From the NCBI RefSeq assembly GCF_000974765.1, contig NZ_BBWU01000052.1, positions 1 through 64,000 on the forward strand: a stretch of DNA of 64,000 nucleotides, in the 5' to 3' direction. The first letter of the stretch is position 1. Every line of letters starts with the position of its first letter. The notes beneath the pieces are model-generated. The model searched no databases and was not told the DNA's origin. It was given only the letters and a program-made list of their open reading frames with translations. This document shows, piece by piece, positions 32,330 to 41,128 of the stretch. Origin of the DNA: Sphingomonas changbaiensis NBRC 104936 (GTDB taxonomy: Bacteria > Pseudomonadota > Alphaproteobacteria > Sphingomonadales > Sphingomonadaceae). Position numbers and translations under genes: made by a program.

Positions 32330-32719
32330 GTGCAGACCTACGAACTCGTCATTACCCCCGCACCCGCCGACATCGACGAGCTCGGCCACGTCAACAATGC
32401 CGTGTGGGTGCGCTGGATTCAGGACGTGGCCACCGCCCACTGGCTGGCGGCGGCAGACCCGACCCATATCGACGCTTATCTATGGGTCGTGGTGCGGCAC
32501 GAGATCGACTATCTCGGAAATGTCGGCGCGGGCGATGCCGTTAGCGCGCGGACGTGGATCGCAGAGCCTCCGCGAGGCGCCCGGTTTGACCGGCATGTCG
32601 CGTTCACCGGACCGGACGGCAAAGTGAAGGTGCGGGCGAAGACCACCTGGGCGATCGTCGATCGCGCGACAGGCCGGGTGCTGCGCGTGCCGGCGGATGT
32701 CGCCGCGCGCTTCATCTGA
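32330..32719 (+). CDS. Acyl-CoA thioesterase, hotdog fold
   Basis: 129 residues of the 4-hydroxybenzoyl-CoA thioesterase/FadM group. The catalytic loop ADIDELGHVNNAVWVRWIQD contains the family Asp and the GHVNN motif; the rest (HEIDYLGNVGAGDAV, then RFDRHVAFTGPDGKVKVRA) follows the hotdog strands. The exact acyl-CoA is unknown. The frame runs upstream through the palindromic repeat and into ptrB, so the GTG at 32330, just after the repeat, is the sensible start. Confidence 0.87.
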   Translation: MQTYELVITPAPADIDELGHVNNAVWVRWIQDVATAHWLAAADPTHIDAYLWVVVRHEIDYLGNVGAGDAVSARTWIAEPPRGARFDRHVAFTGPDGKVKVRAKTTWAIVDRATGRVLRVPADVAARFI

Positions 32720-32810
32720 GCGGCGCCAACATTTCTCCCAGATAACAACGCCATTCCAGGCCGGTTCAGCGCATGATTCGTAAACCCGCCGTCTGTTACA
32801 GGGATTGGCG

Positions 32811-33026
32811 ATGGTTCTTATGATCAAGCGTATGCGGCACGGTGCCCGTTGGGACGAGGAGTCCGATGATGAGCTGCGCCGGCGGTTTGCCGCGGGCGAG
32901 CTGCTGCCCGAAGTCGCGCGCGCGATGAACCGGTCCCAGGAAGCGGTGCGGACGCGCGCCAATGTGCTCCATGTTCCGGTCCGATCCAGCACACGCCGCA
33001 GGACCAACGGCGGCGCCGAAGCCTGA
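32811..33026 (+). CDS. Small helix-turn-helix-like protein
   Basis: 71 residues. A basic start (MIKRMRHGARW) is followed by DEESDDELRRRFAAGELLPE and VARAMNRSQEAVRTRANVL, which resembles a SANT/Myb-type or GcrA-like three-helix DNA-binding unit, and then a basic Arg/Thr tail. It may be a small nucleoid or regulatory protein. AGGGA lies about seven bases before the ATG at 32811; an ATG at 32820 is also possible. It is convergent with the GGDEF gene, three bases apart. Confidence 0.68.
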   Translation: MVLMIKRMRHGARWDEESDDELRRRFAAGELLPEVARAMNRSQEAVRTRANVLHVPVRSSTRRRTNGGAEA

Positions 33027-33029
33027 TCG

Positions 33030-34748
33030 TCAGGCGGCCGCCGCGTACATCAGCGGTCCATCGGCCAGCATCACCTTGTTCCGCCCTTCGTTCTTTGCGC
33101 GATAGAGCGCGCAATCGGCGTCGCCCAGAATCGTCTCGATCTCGTCGCTGAACCCGGCGGCAACGCCGATGCTGACCGTAACGCCGGGCAGCTCGGTTTC
33201 GGTATCGAACGTCACGCCCATGCTGATCCGGATCCGCTCGGCGATCGTGCCGGCGCGCATCAGGTCGTGGTTGCGCAGCGCCACCACGAACTCCTCGCCG
33301 CCATAGCGCGCGACGATCGCGCCCGAACCCGCGACGCGCGCCACATGGGCGGCGACGTGGCGCAGGATCGCGTCGCCGGTCGCGTGGCCGTGATGGTCGT
33401 TGACGCGCTTGAAGTGATCGATGTCGATCACCAGCAGCGCAACCGGCATCGGTGCGCCGTGGCCGGCCGCGGCGCGGGCAAGCGCTTCGCCGAAGCCGCG
33501 GCGGTTGGCCAGCCCGGTCAAGGCGTCGGTCTGCGCCTGGCGTTCCAGCATCACATGGCGCTCGTGCGCCCGCTCATGCTCGATGCGCAGGCTGCGGATA
33601 CGGCTGGCGACCGGCAGGGACAGGATCAGGCATTCGAGCGTGGTGGCGAACATCATCAGCCCGTCCGGCAGCATGGCGTCCGTGATCAGGCCGAAGGCCC
33701 GCGCCGGATACATCAGCGACACGCCCATCGGCACGGCCCAGGCCAGCGCAATCGCGCTCGCCATCGAGACGCGCCGGATGCAGGCGCGGATGACGATGCC
33801 GGCGGTCAGCAGGATCGCATGGATCGCGACCAGATTGGCCAGAGCATAGAAATCATAGCTCCAGCGGTCCGGCATGATCGCGGTTAGCGTCGCCATGCTG
33901 ATCGAGGCGAATGCCGCGCCGATGGCCCAGCGTCGCAACCAACGCGGCGTGCTGGCGCCAAGGAATTCGATGACGAACGAAATGCCGGTCGCGGTCGCCC
34001 CGACCATCGAGAAACTCAGGATCGCCGAATTCGCGCCTGCCGACAGGGACGGCAGGAAGATATGGATCAGGCCCGAATAGCTGAGCCCATAGACCAGCAG
34101 CAGGCCGACATGCGCGCAGTAGAAGAGCTGGAAGCGCCGGCGCATCGCGACGAACAGGCTCAGGTGAAACAGGATCGTCAGCGCCAGCATGCCGACGCCG
34201 ACGCCGTAGAGCGCCGCTTGGTCGCGCTCGATCGGCACGAAAGAGCGGGCCCGCGCGATCTTCGGCGCGCGCACATAGCTGTAGCTGCGCGCGTCGCCCA
34301 GACGCACCACGATCCGGCTGACCGGCCGCATCGGGGACACCAGCATCGAAAGATAGTTGCCGGCGCCCCATTCGCGGCCCGGCTCATTGGGATCATAGCT
34401 ATAATGTTCAGGCGGCCCCTTGGGCCCGATCAGCCAGACATCGACGGCACTGGAAACATGATTGTCGAGCACCAGCCGCCAGGTCTTGGCGATGGTCAGG
34501 TCCGTCGGCATGTGCGGATAGTCGACCCAGATCGTGCCGACATAATCCTTGGGAGTCCGCCGTTCGCAGCGATCCAGGCGTGGCAGGGCCTGGCGCAGAT
34601 TCATGCCGCTATCGGCAGCGATCCGGCACGCCTCCTCGAGACGCTTGGGCTCGGCTGCACGGGACGGACTGGCGAGGAATAGCAGGAACAGCAGCGCTGC
34701 CAGCGCGCCGACCAATGTCGTTCCGCGCTCGTACCAAGATGCCCCCAT
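33030..34748 (-). CDS. Diguanylate cyclase with 7TMR-DISM sensor module
   Basis: A signal peptide, an extracellular 7TMR-DISM sensing domain (about 40-175), seven membrane helices (about 180-390), then a GGDEF domain (about 415-565) with the active-site motif RYGGEEF and the substrate-binding IDIDHFKRVNDHHGH. It makes cyclic-di-GMP from two GTP. The product-inhibition RxxD site five residues before GGEEF is absent (reads SGAIVA), so feedback control should be weak. The PilZ protein at 29293-29652 is a possible receiver. The start is the ATG at 34748; a GTG six bases upstream is less likely. Confidence 0.93.
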   Translation of the reverse strand: MGASWYERGTTLVGALAALLFLLFLASPSRAAEPKRLEEACRIAADSGMNLRQALPRLDRCERRTPKDYVGTIWVDYPHMPTDLTIAKTWRLVLDNHVSSAVDVWLIGPKGPPEHYSYDPNEPGREWGAGNYLSMLVSPMRPVSRIVVRLGDARSYSYVRAPKIARARSFVPIERDQAALYGVGVGMLALTILFHLSLFVAMRRRFQLFYCAHVGLLLVYGLSYSGLIHIFLPSLSAGANSAILSFSMVGATATGISFVIEFLGASTPRWLRRWAIGAAFASISMATLTAIMPDRWSYDFYALANLVAIHAILLTAGIVIRACIRRVSMASAIALAWAVPMGVSLMYPARAFGLITDAMLPDGLMMFATTLECLILSLPVASRIRSLRIEHERAHERHVMLERQAQTDALTGLANRRGFGEALARAAAGHGAPMPVALLVIDIDHFKRVNDHHGHATGDAILRHVAAHVARVAGSGAIVARYGGEEFVVALRNHDLMRAGTIAERIRISMGVTFDTETELPGVTVSIGVAAGFSDEIETILGDADCALYRAKNEGRNKVMLADGPLMYAAAA

Positions 34749-34824
34749 GCTCACGGAGTGAGGCCTAGTCCGGGAATGGCTACGGGAACGTTAATCGGCG
34801 CCGCAAAGGCGTGGACGAACGGGG

Positions 34825-35355
34825 TTAATGCCCCTCGAACGACATCAGCGAACGCGATTCGACGCCCGCTTCGGCGAGCAGGCGTGCGCCGCCGAGTTCG
34901 GGCAGGTCGATGACGAACAGCGCCGCTGGCACTTCGGCGCCGGCCTGACGCAGCAGCGATATGGTGGCAAAGGCGGTGCCGCCGGTCGCGATCAGGTCGT
35001 CGACCAGCAATATGCGATGACCGGGGAGGCACGCGCCTTCATGGATTTCCAGCCGGTCGGTGCCGTATTCGAGCGCATAGTCGATGCCGATGCGCGGCCC
35101 CGGCAGCTTGCCGGGCTTCCGGACCGGTAGCAGGCCCACGCCCAGCGCCCGCGCGACTGGCCCCGAAAAGATGAACCCCCGCGCCTCGATCCCGGCGATC
35201 AGGTCCGCACCATAGGGCCGCGCGAGCTCGACCAGCGCGTCGACGGCCGCAGCAAAGCCGCCGCCGTCGATCAGGAGCGTCGTGATATCCCGGAACTGGA
35301 TGCCGGGCTTCGGGAAATCCGGAATGGTCCGGATCAGCGATTTGAGATCTATCAT
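34825..35355 (-). CDS. apt: Adenine phosphoribosyltransferase
   Basis: Salvages adenine to AMP with PRPP. 176 residues with the type I phosphoribosyltransferase motif HRILLVDDLIATGGTAFATI and the family IPDFPKPGIQFRDITTLL start and ADLIAGIEARGFIF segment. An open frame continues upstream through a repeat and the end of the cytochrome c1 gene, but the ATG at 35355 gives the standard protein. It follows the bc1 operon, separated by a palindromic repeat. Confidence 0.96.
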   Translation of the reverse strand: MIDLKSLIRTIPDFPKPGIQFRDITTLLIDGGGFAAAVDALVELARPYGADLIAGIEARGFIFSGPVARALGVGLLPVRKPGKLPGPRIGIDYALEYGTDRLEIHEGACLPGHRILLVDDLIATGGTAFATISLLRQAGAEVPAALFVIDLPELGGARLLAEAGVESRSLMSFEGH

Positions 35356-35364
35356 AGCGAAGCC

Positions 35365-35442
35365 GTCATCCCGGCCTTGAGCCGGGATCCACCTTCTTCT
35401 CGGCCGGAAAGAAGGTGGGCCCCGGGTCAAGCCCGGGGTGAC
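35365..35442. repeat. Palindromic repeat, family P4
   Basis: Nested inverted repeat: GTCATCCCGGCCTTGAGCC at the left pairs with its near complement at the right (GGGTCAAGCCCGGGGTGAC), and ACCTTCTT pairs with AAGAAGGT in the centre. It fills the gap between the cytochrome c1 gene and apt. This is the REP type common in alphaproteobacteria and often found after operons. Confidence 0.8.
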
Positions 35443-35453
35443 GACCTCAGGAT

Positions 35454-36311
35454 TTAGCTGTGGGCGAGCTCGCGCTTCTTGCTGGCCCAGATGTTCTGGT
35501 ACGACATGTAGGTCAGCACCGAGAAGACGAGCAGGAAGATGAACGCGGCCACACCGATGCCGTGACGCCGCTCCAGCTTCGGCTCGGCGGTCCAGGTCAG
35601 GAACGCGGCCACGTCCGTCCCCATCTGGTCCACCGTCGGCTTGGTGCCGTCGGTGTACTGGACCTGGCCATCGCTGACGAGCGGCGGCGGCATCGCGATG
35701 TTCAGGTTCGCGAAGTACGGATTGTAGTGCAGCCCCTTCGGCGTCTTCGCGGTCGGGAACTTCTTCAGCAATTCCGCCGGCTGATCGCGATAGCCGGTGA
35801 TCAGCGAATGGACATAGGCCGCGCCGCCTTCGCGCGCCTTCGTCATCAGCGACAGATCGGGCGGCAAGGCGTTGTTGTTGGCGGCACGCGCCGCGATCTC
35901 GTTCGCGAACGGCGCCGGGAAGTGGTCGGCCGGAACCGACTTGCGGGTCGCGGGCTCGCCCGTGTCCGGGTTGATCGACGGCTGCTGGATCACCCACTGG
36001 TCGGCGATCGCCTTCACTTCGGCGTCGCTATAGCCGAGGTCCTTCAGGTCGCGGAACGCGACGAACTTCAGCGAGTGACAGGCCGAGCAGACTTCCTTGT
36101 AAACCTGGAAGCCGCGCTGCAGCTGGGCCCGGTCGAACTTGCCGAACGGGCCATTGCTCTCCAGCGCCAACGGCTTCGGATGGAGGTGGAACTCCTTCTC
36201 GGCCGTTTCCGCCGGGGGATTGGTGATCTGATTGTACGCGCCCGTGAAGAAGGCGATCGCAAGGACGAGGCAGAAGCCGAGCCCGACGAAAAAACCGATA
36301 ATCCGAACCAT
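35454..36311 (-). CDS. petC: Cytochrome c1 of the bc1 complex
   Basis: Haem-bearing electron acceptor of complex III in the inner membrane. Haem c is bound covalently by C75/C78/H79 (EVCSACHS); the axial Met lies in NLNIAMPPPL. There is an N-terminal hydrophobic segment (5-24) and the C-terminal anchor helix (about 252-272, IGVAAFIFLLVFSVLTYMSY). It passes electrons from the Rieske protein to cytochrome c. It lies 12 bases after the cytochrome b gene. Confidence 0.96.
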   Translation of the reverse strand: MVRIIGFFVGLGFCLVLAIAFFTGAYNQITNPPAETAEKEFHLHPKPLALESNGPFGKFDRAQLQRGFQVYKEVCSACHSLKFVAFRDLKDLGYSDAEVKAIADQWVIQQPSINPDTGEPATRKSVPADHFPAPFANEIAARAANNNALPPDLSLMTKAREGGAAYVHSLITGYRDQPAELLKKFPTAKTPKGLHYNPYFANLNIAMPPPLVSDGQVQYTDGTKPTVDQMGTDVAAFLTWTAEPKLERRHGIGVAAFIFLLVFSVLTYMSYQNIWASKKRELAHS

Positions 36312-36323
36312 GGACTGGACCTC

Positions 36324-37640
36324 TTATTCCGCGGGCTGCGGCTCAGTGCCGGGCATCACGCCGCCGGCGCCGAACGGAGCCGATTCCTTTTCCTCGCCGT
36401 GCAGCACGGATTCGGAAATCGAGTTCGGCAGCGGCTTCGGACGCTCGATGGTGGAGACGATCGGCAGGATGATCAGGAAATGCGCGAAATAGTACATTGT
36501 CGCGATCTGCGAGATCATCAGATACGGCTCTTCCGCATGGCTGCCGCCGCAATAGCCGAGCACCAGCACGTCGACGATCCAGATCCAGAAGAACGGCTTG
36601 TAGAGCGGCCGATAATTGGTCGAGCGGATCGGCGAGCGATCAATCCAGGTCAGGAAGAACATCAGGATGATCGACCCGAACATCGCCAGCACGCCCCACA
36701 GCTTCGCCGGCAGGATGAAGTCGACGGTGAAGGCGCGGAGCATCGCGTAGAAGGGCCAGAAATACCATTCGGGCACGATCAGCGCGGGCGTCGAGAGCGG
36801 GTTCGCCTCGATATAATTGTCCGGGTGGCCGAGATAGTTCGGCGCGAAGAACACCATGACGACGTACAGCAGCAGGAACACGCCGATGCCGAAGCCGTCC
36901 TTGGCAGTGTAATAGGGGTGGAACGGCACCGTGTCCGATTCCGACTTCACTTCGACGCCGGTCGGGTTCGACGATCCCGGAATGTGCAGCGCCCAGATCT
37001 TCAGGATCACGACGCCGGCGATCACGAACGGCAATAGATAGTGCAGCGAGAAGAAGCGGTTCAGCGCCGCCTGGTCGGGCGCATAGCCGCCGAGCAGCCA
37101 CACCTGGATCGACTGGCCGACCACCGGGATCGCGCCGAACAGGCTGGTGATCACCTTCGCGCCCCAGAAGCTCATCTGCCCCCAGGGAAGCACATAGCCC
37201 ATGAACGCGGTCGCCATCATCAGCAGGAAGATGACGAGGCCGAGCAGCCACACCATCTCGCGCGGCGCCTTGTAGGACCCGTAATAGAGGTTCCGGAAGA
37301 TGTGGATGTAGATGACGATGAAGAAGAAGCTGGCGCCGTTGGCGTGCATGTAGCGCAGCATCCAGCCCCAGTTCACGTCGCGCATGATGTGCTCGACCGA
37401 CTGGAACGCGACCGTCTGGTTGGCGGCATAATGCATCGCCAGGATCACGCCGGTCAGGATCTGCAGCACCAGCGCGAGGCCGGACAGGACGCCGAAGTTC
37501 CAGAAGTAATTCAGGTTGCGCGGCACCGGATAGCCGCCGCCGATCGCGTTATAGACGAGCCGCGGCAGCGGCAGCCGCTCGTCCAAATAGCGCATGAACG
37601 GGTGCTTGGGTTCGTAATGCTGGGCCCAGGGAAAGCTCAT
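36324..37640 (-). CDS. petB: Cytochrome b of the bc1 complex
   Basis: Eight-helix quinol-oxidising subunit, 438 residues. The two pairs of haem-ligand His lie in the [19 protein letters not shown] and [20 protein letters not shown] helices; the Qo-site motif [13 protein letters not shown] is intact. [20 protein letters not shown] marks helix C. The long C-terminal tail beyond helix H is usual in sphingomonads. It overlaps the Rieske gene by four bases (ATGA) and is followed by petC, the usual fbc order. Confidence 0.97.
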   Translation of the reverse strand: MSFPWAQHYEPKHPFMRYLDERLPLPRLVYNAIGGGYPVPRNLNYFWNFGVLSGLALVLQILTGVILAMHYAANQTVAFQSVEHIMRDVNWGWMLRYMHANGASFFFIVIYIHIFRNLYYGSYKAPREMVWLLGLVIFLLMMATAFMGYVLPWGQMSFWGAKVITSLFGAIPVVGQSIQVWLLGGYAPDQAALNRFFSLHYLLPFVIAGVVILKIWALHIPGSSNPTGVEVKSESDTVPFHPYYTAKDGFGIGVFLLLYVVMVFFAPNYLGHPDNYIEANPLSTPALIVPEWYFWPFYAMLRAFTVDFILPAKLWGVLAMFGSIILMFFLTWIDRSPIRSTNYRPLYKPFFWIWIVDVLVLGYCGGSHAEEPYLMISQIATMYYFAHFLIILPIVSTIERPKPLPNSISESVLHGEEKESAPFGAGGVMPGTEPQPAE

Positions 37641-38215
37641 GCCTTCGCTCCGACTTCGATCTTGGTATCCGACCGGAAGACATAATCCGGCACTTCGAGG
37701 TTGCGGGGCGCGGGCCCCTGCCGGATGCGCGCGGCGGTATCATAGGCGGAGCCGTGGCACGGGCAGAAATAGCCGCCGAACGGCCCCCGATTCTCGCCCT
37801 CGCCCGCGCCCAGCGGCACGCAGCCGAGATGGGTGCAGACGCCCATCGTGATCAGCCACTCCGCCTTGCCCGGCTTGGTGCGCTCGGCCAGCGTCTGCGG
37901 GTCGCGCAGGCTAGAGACCGGCACCGCATTCGCCTCGGCGATTTCCTTGGGCGTCAGGTGACGCACGAACAGCGGCTGCTTGCGATAGATGGTCTTGATC
38001 GCCTGGCCCGGCTGGATCGCCGACAGGTCGACTTCCGTGCTCGCCTCGGCCAGCACGTCGGCCGACGGCGCCATCTGGCTGATCACCGGAATCACGACCG
38101 CGGCCGCTCCGACGCCCGCGAAGCTCACTGCCGCGATGTTGATGAAATCGCGGCGGCGGTGGCCCTGTTCCTCGGCCAGTGCTTCCTCGCGTTGCTGATG
38201 CTCGACTGTGGCCAT
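37637..38215 (-). CDS. petA: Rieske iron-sulfur protein of the bc1 complex
   Basis: 192 residues. A twin-arginine membrane anchor ([20 protein letters not shown], about 21-40) is followed by the Rieske fold with cluster ligands in [10 protein letters not shown] and CPCHGSAYD. The two spare cysteines of these boxes form the usual disulfide. It should be exported by the TatBC system encoded at 25336-26480. Two adjacent ATGs are possible (38215 and 38218); AAGG is better placed for 38215. First gene of the operon petA-petB-petC. Confidence 0.96.
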   Translation of the reverse strand: MATVEHQQREEALAEEQGHRRRDFINIAAVSFAGVGAAAVVIPVISQMAPSADVLAEASTEVDLSAIQPGQAIKTIYRKQPLFVRHLTPKEIAEANAVPVSSLRDPQTLAERTKPGKAEWLITMGVCTHLGCVPLGAGEGENRGPFGGYFCPCHGSAYDTAARIRQGPAPRNLEVPDYVFRSDTKIEVGAKA

Positions 38216-38397
38216 CATCTGCCTTGTCTGAAAAACCCCGAAATGACTGACGCGAGCGCTGCGCTCCGGGCGTTCCCCCACCCTTTGACCGGCGATGCTC
38301 GCGCAACCGCGACGGACACGTCCGGCACGGCTGGCGCGCTGATAGCGCCGATTGCGGCGGTTGCAAATATTCTGTTTGGCTTCATCAGGCTTGGGCG

Positions 38398-38847
38398 ATG
38401 CGTCTTGCCCTTTTCCAGCCCGATATCCCCGGCAATGTCGGCGCGATCCTGCGCAGCTGCGCCTGCTTCGGCGTGCCTGTCGACCTGATCGAGCCGCTCG
38501 GCTTTCCGTGGGACGACCGGCGCGTGCGGCGCGCCGGCATGGACTATTTCGACCGGGTCTCGATCACCCGCCATGCCGATTGGGAGTCGTTCCGTGCGGC
38601 GACGCCGGGCCGGCTGGTGCTGCTGACCTCCCGCGGCAGCGTGCCCGTCGACAGCGTCGCGTTCGACTCGGGCGACGTGATCCTGATGGGCAGCGAAAGC
38701 GCGGGCGCCCCGCCGTATGTCCACGAAGCTGCCGACCTGAGGGTCCGCATCCCGATGGCGCCGGGCCTGCGCTCGCTGAACGTGTCGGTGGCGGCGGCGG
38801 TCACTCTGTTCGAAGGGCTGCGACAGACGGGGCAGCTACCGACTTGA
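38398..38847 (+). CDS. trmL: tRNA (cytidine/uridine-34-2'-O)-methyltransferase TrmL
   Basis: SPOUT methyltransferase that modifies wobble position 34 of tRNA-Leu isoacceptors. 149 residues; motifs [20 protein letters not shown] at the N-terminus, [17 protein letters not shown] in the middle and [20 protein letters not shown] at the knot. Length and start are standard. It is divergent from the bc1 operon and followed by hemF after a repeat. Confidence 0.95.
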   Translation: MRLALFQPDIPGNVGAILRSCACFGVPVDLIEPLGFPWDDRRVRRAGMDYFDRVSITRHADWESFRAATPGRLVLLTSRGSVPVDSVAFDSGDVILMGSESAGAPPYVHEAADLRVRIPMAPGLRSLNVSVAAAVTLFEGLRQTGQLPT

Positions 38848-38859
38848 TTCCCCCACCCC

Positions 38860-38969
38860 GTTCGTGTCGAGCGAAGTCGAGACACCCGCTTCTCGACTTC
38901 ATCCGGCAAGGATGAAGTTCATCCTGAGCGCCTGCCTTGGCAGGCAGCCGAAGGGCTCGAAGCGAACGG
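38860..38969. repeat. Intergenic repeat, family P5, between trmL and hemF
   Basis: Contains the short palindrome GTGTCGAGCGAAGTCGAGACAC and a second half with GCCTGCC/GGCAGGC. It is of the type seen around sphingomonad genes and has no coding content of its own. It ends just before the hemF Shine-Dalgarno. Confidence 0.65.
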
Positions 38970-38977
38970 AGACGAAT

Positions 38978-39820
38978 TTGACCGAGTTAGACGAACAGCA
39001 GACCGCCGCCCGCACCTGGTTCGAGGGCCTGCGCGATCGCATCTGCGCTGCGTTCGAGGCGATCGAGCGGGACGCGGGATCGGACGCCCGTTTCGAATAC
39101 GCGCCGTGGGACCGCACCGACCCGGACGGGACGTCCGGCGGCGGCGGCGTGCGCGGCGTCATGAAAGGCAAGGTGTTCGAAAAGGTCGGCGTCAACGTCT
39201 CCACCGTCGGCGGCCGGTTCGAGGGCGAATTCGCAAAGTCGATCCATGGCGCCGGCGACGATCCGCGCTTCTTTGCGACCGGCATCAGCCTGGTCGCTCA
39301 CATGGCCAATCCGCACGTGCCTGCGGTCCACATGAACACGCGCTTCCTGCGCACGACGAAGCAATGGTTCGGGGGCGGTGCGGACCTGAACCCGCCGCTC
39401 CCGCGGGACGAGGACACCGCGGATTTCCATGCCCGCCTGAAGGCCGCGTGCGACGCGCACTCGCCCGATTATTACCCCCGCTTCAAGAAATGGGCAGACG
39501 ACTATTTCTTCATTCCGCACCGGGGCGTTCACCGCGGCGTCGGCGGCATCTTCTACGATCACCTGGAAGGCGATTTCGACGCCGACTTTGCCTTTACCCG
39601 CGACGTCGGCGAGGCGTTCCTGGACGTCTATCCCCGGCTCGTTCGTCGCCGGATGGACGAACCCTGGACCGAAGCCGACCGCCGCGCCCAGCTCGCCTGG
39701 CGCGGCCGCTATGCCGAGTTCAACCTGGTCTACGACCGGGGCACGCTGTTCGGCCTGAAAACCGGCGGCAATATCGACGCGATCCTGATGAGCCTGCCGC
39801 CCCTTGCGACCTGGGAGTGA
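38978..39820 (+). CDS. hemF: Oxygen-dependent coproporphyrinogen III oxidase
   Basis: Haem biosynthesis enzyme that decarboxylates two propionates to give protoporphyrinogen IX, using oxygen. The family motifs run through the chain: [60 protein letters not shown], and the end [18 protein letters not shown]. The frame is open upstream into the repeat, but GGAG lies seven bases before the TTG at 38978, giving 280 residues, the usual size. The longer reading would start with translated repeat sequence. Confidence 0.93.
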   Translation: MTELDEQQTAARTWFEGLRDRICAAFEAIERDAGSDARFEYAPWDRTDPDGTSGGGGVRGVMKGKVFEKVGVNVSTVGGRFEGEFAKSIHGAGDDPRFFATGISLVAHMANPHVPAVHMNTRFLRTTKQWFGGGADLNPPLPRDEDTADFHARLKAACDAHSPDYYPRFKKWADDYFFIPHRGVHRGVGGIFYDHLEGDFDADFAFTRDVGEAFLDVYPRLVRRRMDEPWTEADRRAQLAWRGRYAEFNLVYDRGTLFGLKTGGNIDAILMSLPPLATWE

Positions 39821-39825
39821 AGGCC

Positions 39826-39853
39826 CGCGCTGACGCGAGCGCGCGTCAGCGCG
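39826..39853. terminator. Hairpin between convergent hemF and luxR-type gene
   Basis: Perfect 12-bp arms CGCGCTGACGCG/CGCGTCAGCGCG with a four-base loop. It overlaps the last codons and stop of the LuxR-type gene. No T-run follows on either side. Confidence 0.55.
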
Positions 39854-40982
39854 CGACCGGCAGATCGAAGGACAAGACCAGCGCGACCAACTCCGCCTGG
39901 CGGTGGACACCGGTCTTGTCGAAGACCCGCAGGAGATGCGTTCGCGCCGTCGCCTTGGAGATGCCGAGCGCCTGCGCGGTCGCGGCCATGCTCTTGCCCG
40001 CGGCGGCGTGGTCGAGAACACGGGCCTCCGCGGGCGTCAGGTCAAACAGGTCAGCGACTACCCTGGCGGCGGAGCCGCTGTCCCTGAGCCGGGGCGCGAT
40101 GAAGATCGCCGCCACGGCCGTAGCCAAAGCTCCCGCGCGGCCCAGTCTCGGCCGGAGCGGAAGGAGGTGGAGCACGCGGTCGCCGCAGCCATCAGTGCGC
40201 AGCGGAACACTGAATCCCTCGCGTCCGAGGGCCCCCGTCTCACAGGCTAGTCGATCGAGGGCCACCGCCAGCGCCTTGTCCGCCCCCGCATGGCACAATA
40301 CCAACCGGTCCGCGCGACGGCGGAAGACGCCGCCTGCCGCGAGCAGCTCGCGCCCCGCCGCATTCACGTGAACAATCGTCCGGTCCGCCTCGATCAACAG
40401 CACCGCGGCGGCGAGCTGGTCGACCACGGCGTCAAACGTGGCGGCCGTCGCGGTCCTAAGATCGAGCAGGCGGCTGATGGTGATCGCGCGCTGGAGATGT
40501 GGGATCAACAAAGAAGCCAACGAAACATCGTGATCGGATATCGGACCGGCGGAATAGTGACGTCCCATCGCCAGGCTGCCGATCGCCCCCTCGTCTCGCG
40601 ACAGGACGATTGCCAGCGCATCGTTCAGCCCTTGCGGATCGGCCCATTCGGTCCGGTAGCGGTTCGTCGTCAGAGCAGCGGGGTTCATGCGGGACAGGAC
40701 AGCCGGCTCGTCAAACGGATGATCCTGTATCGCGCGAGCGCCGCCCCACTGATCGATGATTTCTGCCCCATAACCGTTCATCGCGGTGAGCCAGGGCTCC
40801 TCGACGCCGATCGTGATGTTCAGCGGCGTGTCGCCGGACCTGAGATCGATCAGGCTTAAGGAGGCGTTGGCGAACCCGAGCGCGTCGCGCAGGTGCGTGA
40901 GCGTGTCCGGCCAGCGCGCCGGCTCCAGCGCGCAATCGTAGATCATTCCGACCAGCTCGGACAGCATAACGGCCGACAGCAA
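39846..40982 (-). CDS. LuxR-family regulator with PAS-like domain
   Basis: 378 residues. The N-terminal two thirds include a PAS-like fold (about 190-300; AAAVLLIEADRTIVHVNAAG), and the C-terminus is a LuxR helix-turn-helix (LTPAEARVLDHAAAGKSMAA, ALGISKATARTHLLRVFDKT). There is no autoinducer-binding domain or receiver domain. GAGGGGG lies seven bases before the TTG at 40982, so I use that start; an ATG at 40967 is possible. It may control the divergent PEP-CTERM gene; a palindrome lies between. Confidence 0.87.
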   Translation of the reverse strand: MLSAVMLSELVGMIYDCALEPARWPDTLTHLRDALGFANASLSLIDLRSGDTPLNITIGVEEPWLTAMNGYGAEIIDQWGGARAIQDHPFDEPAVLSRMNPAALTTNRYRTEWADPQGLNDALAIVLSRDEGAIGSLAMGRHYSAGPISDHDVSLASLLIPHLQRAITISRLLDLRTATAATFDAVVDQLAAAVLLIEADRTIVHVNAAGRELLAAGGVFRRRADRLVLCHAGADKALAVALDRLACETGALGREGFSVPLRTDGCGDRVLHLLPLRPRLGRAGALATAVAAIFIAPRLRDSGSAARVVADLFDLTPAEARVLDHAAAGKSMAATAQALGISKATARTHLLRVFDKTGVHRQAELVALVLSFDLPVAR

Positions 40983-41037
40983 GCAGAGCCCCCTCTGTTC
41001 CTTGCTGCGCCTCGTTTAGCCGAAAGTTGCCTGCATA

Positions 41038-41053
41038 TCCACCAAATGGTGGA
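41038..41053. promoter_or_regulatory. Candidate operator palindrome
   Basis: Perfect inverted repeat TCCACCA-AA-TGGTGGA between the divergent LuxR-type and PEP-CTERM genes. It has the size of a helix-turn-helix dimer site, but no regulator is known for it. Confidence 0.4.
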
Positions 41054-41128
41054 CGCAGCCGACCCGGCAGTTCTGTCATGATGTTCCCTCGGGCGCGCTG
41101 AACTGAGTCATTCAGGGGAGAAAGCCGC

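Noticed and set aside
34825-35997. 390-residue frame joining antisense-type sequence to apt
   Set aside because: The upstream 210 residues read the cytochrome c1 gene in the wrong frame and the P4 repeat; apt starts at 35355.
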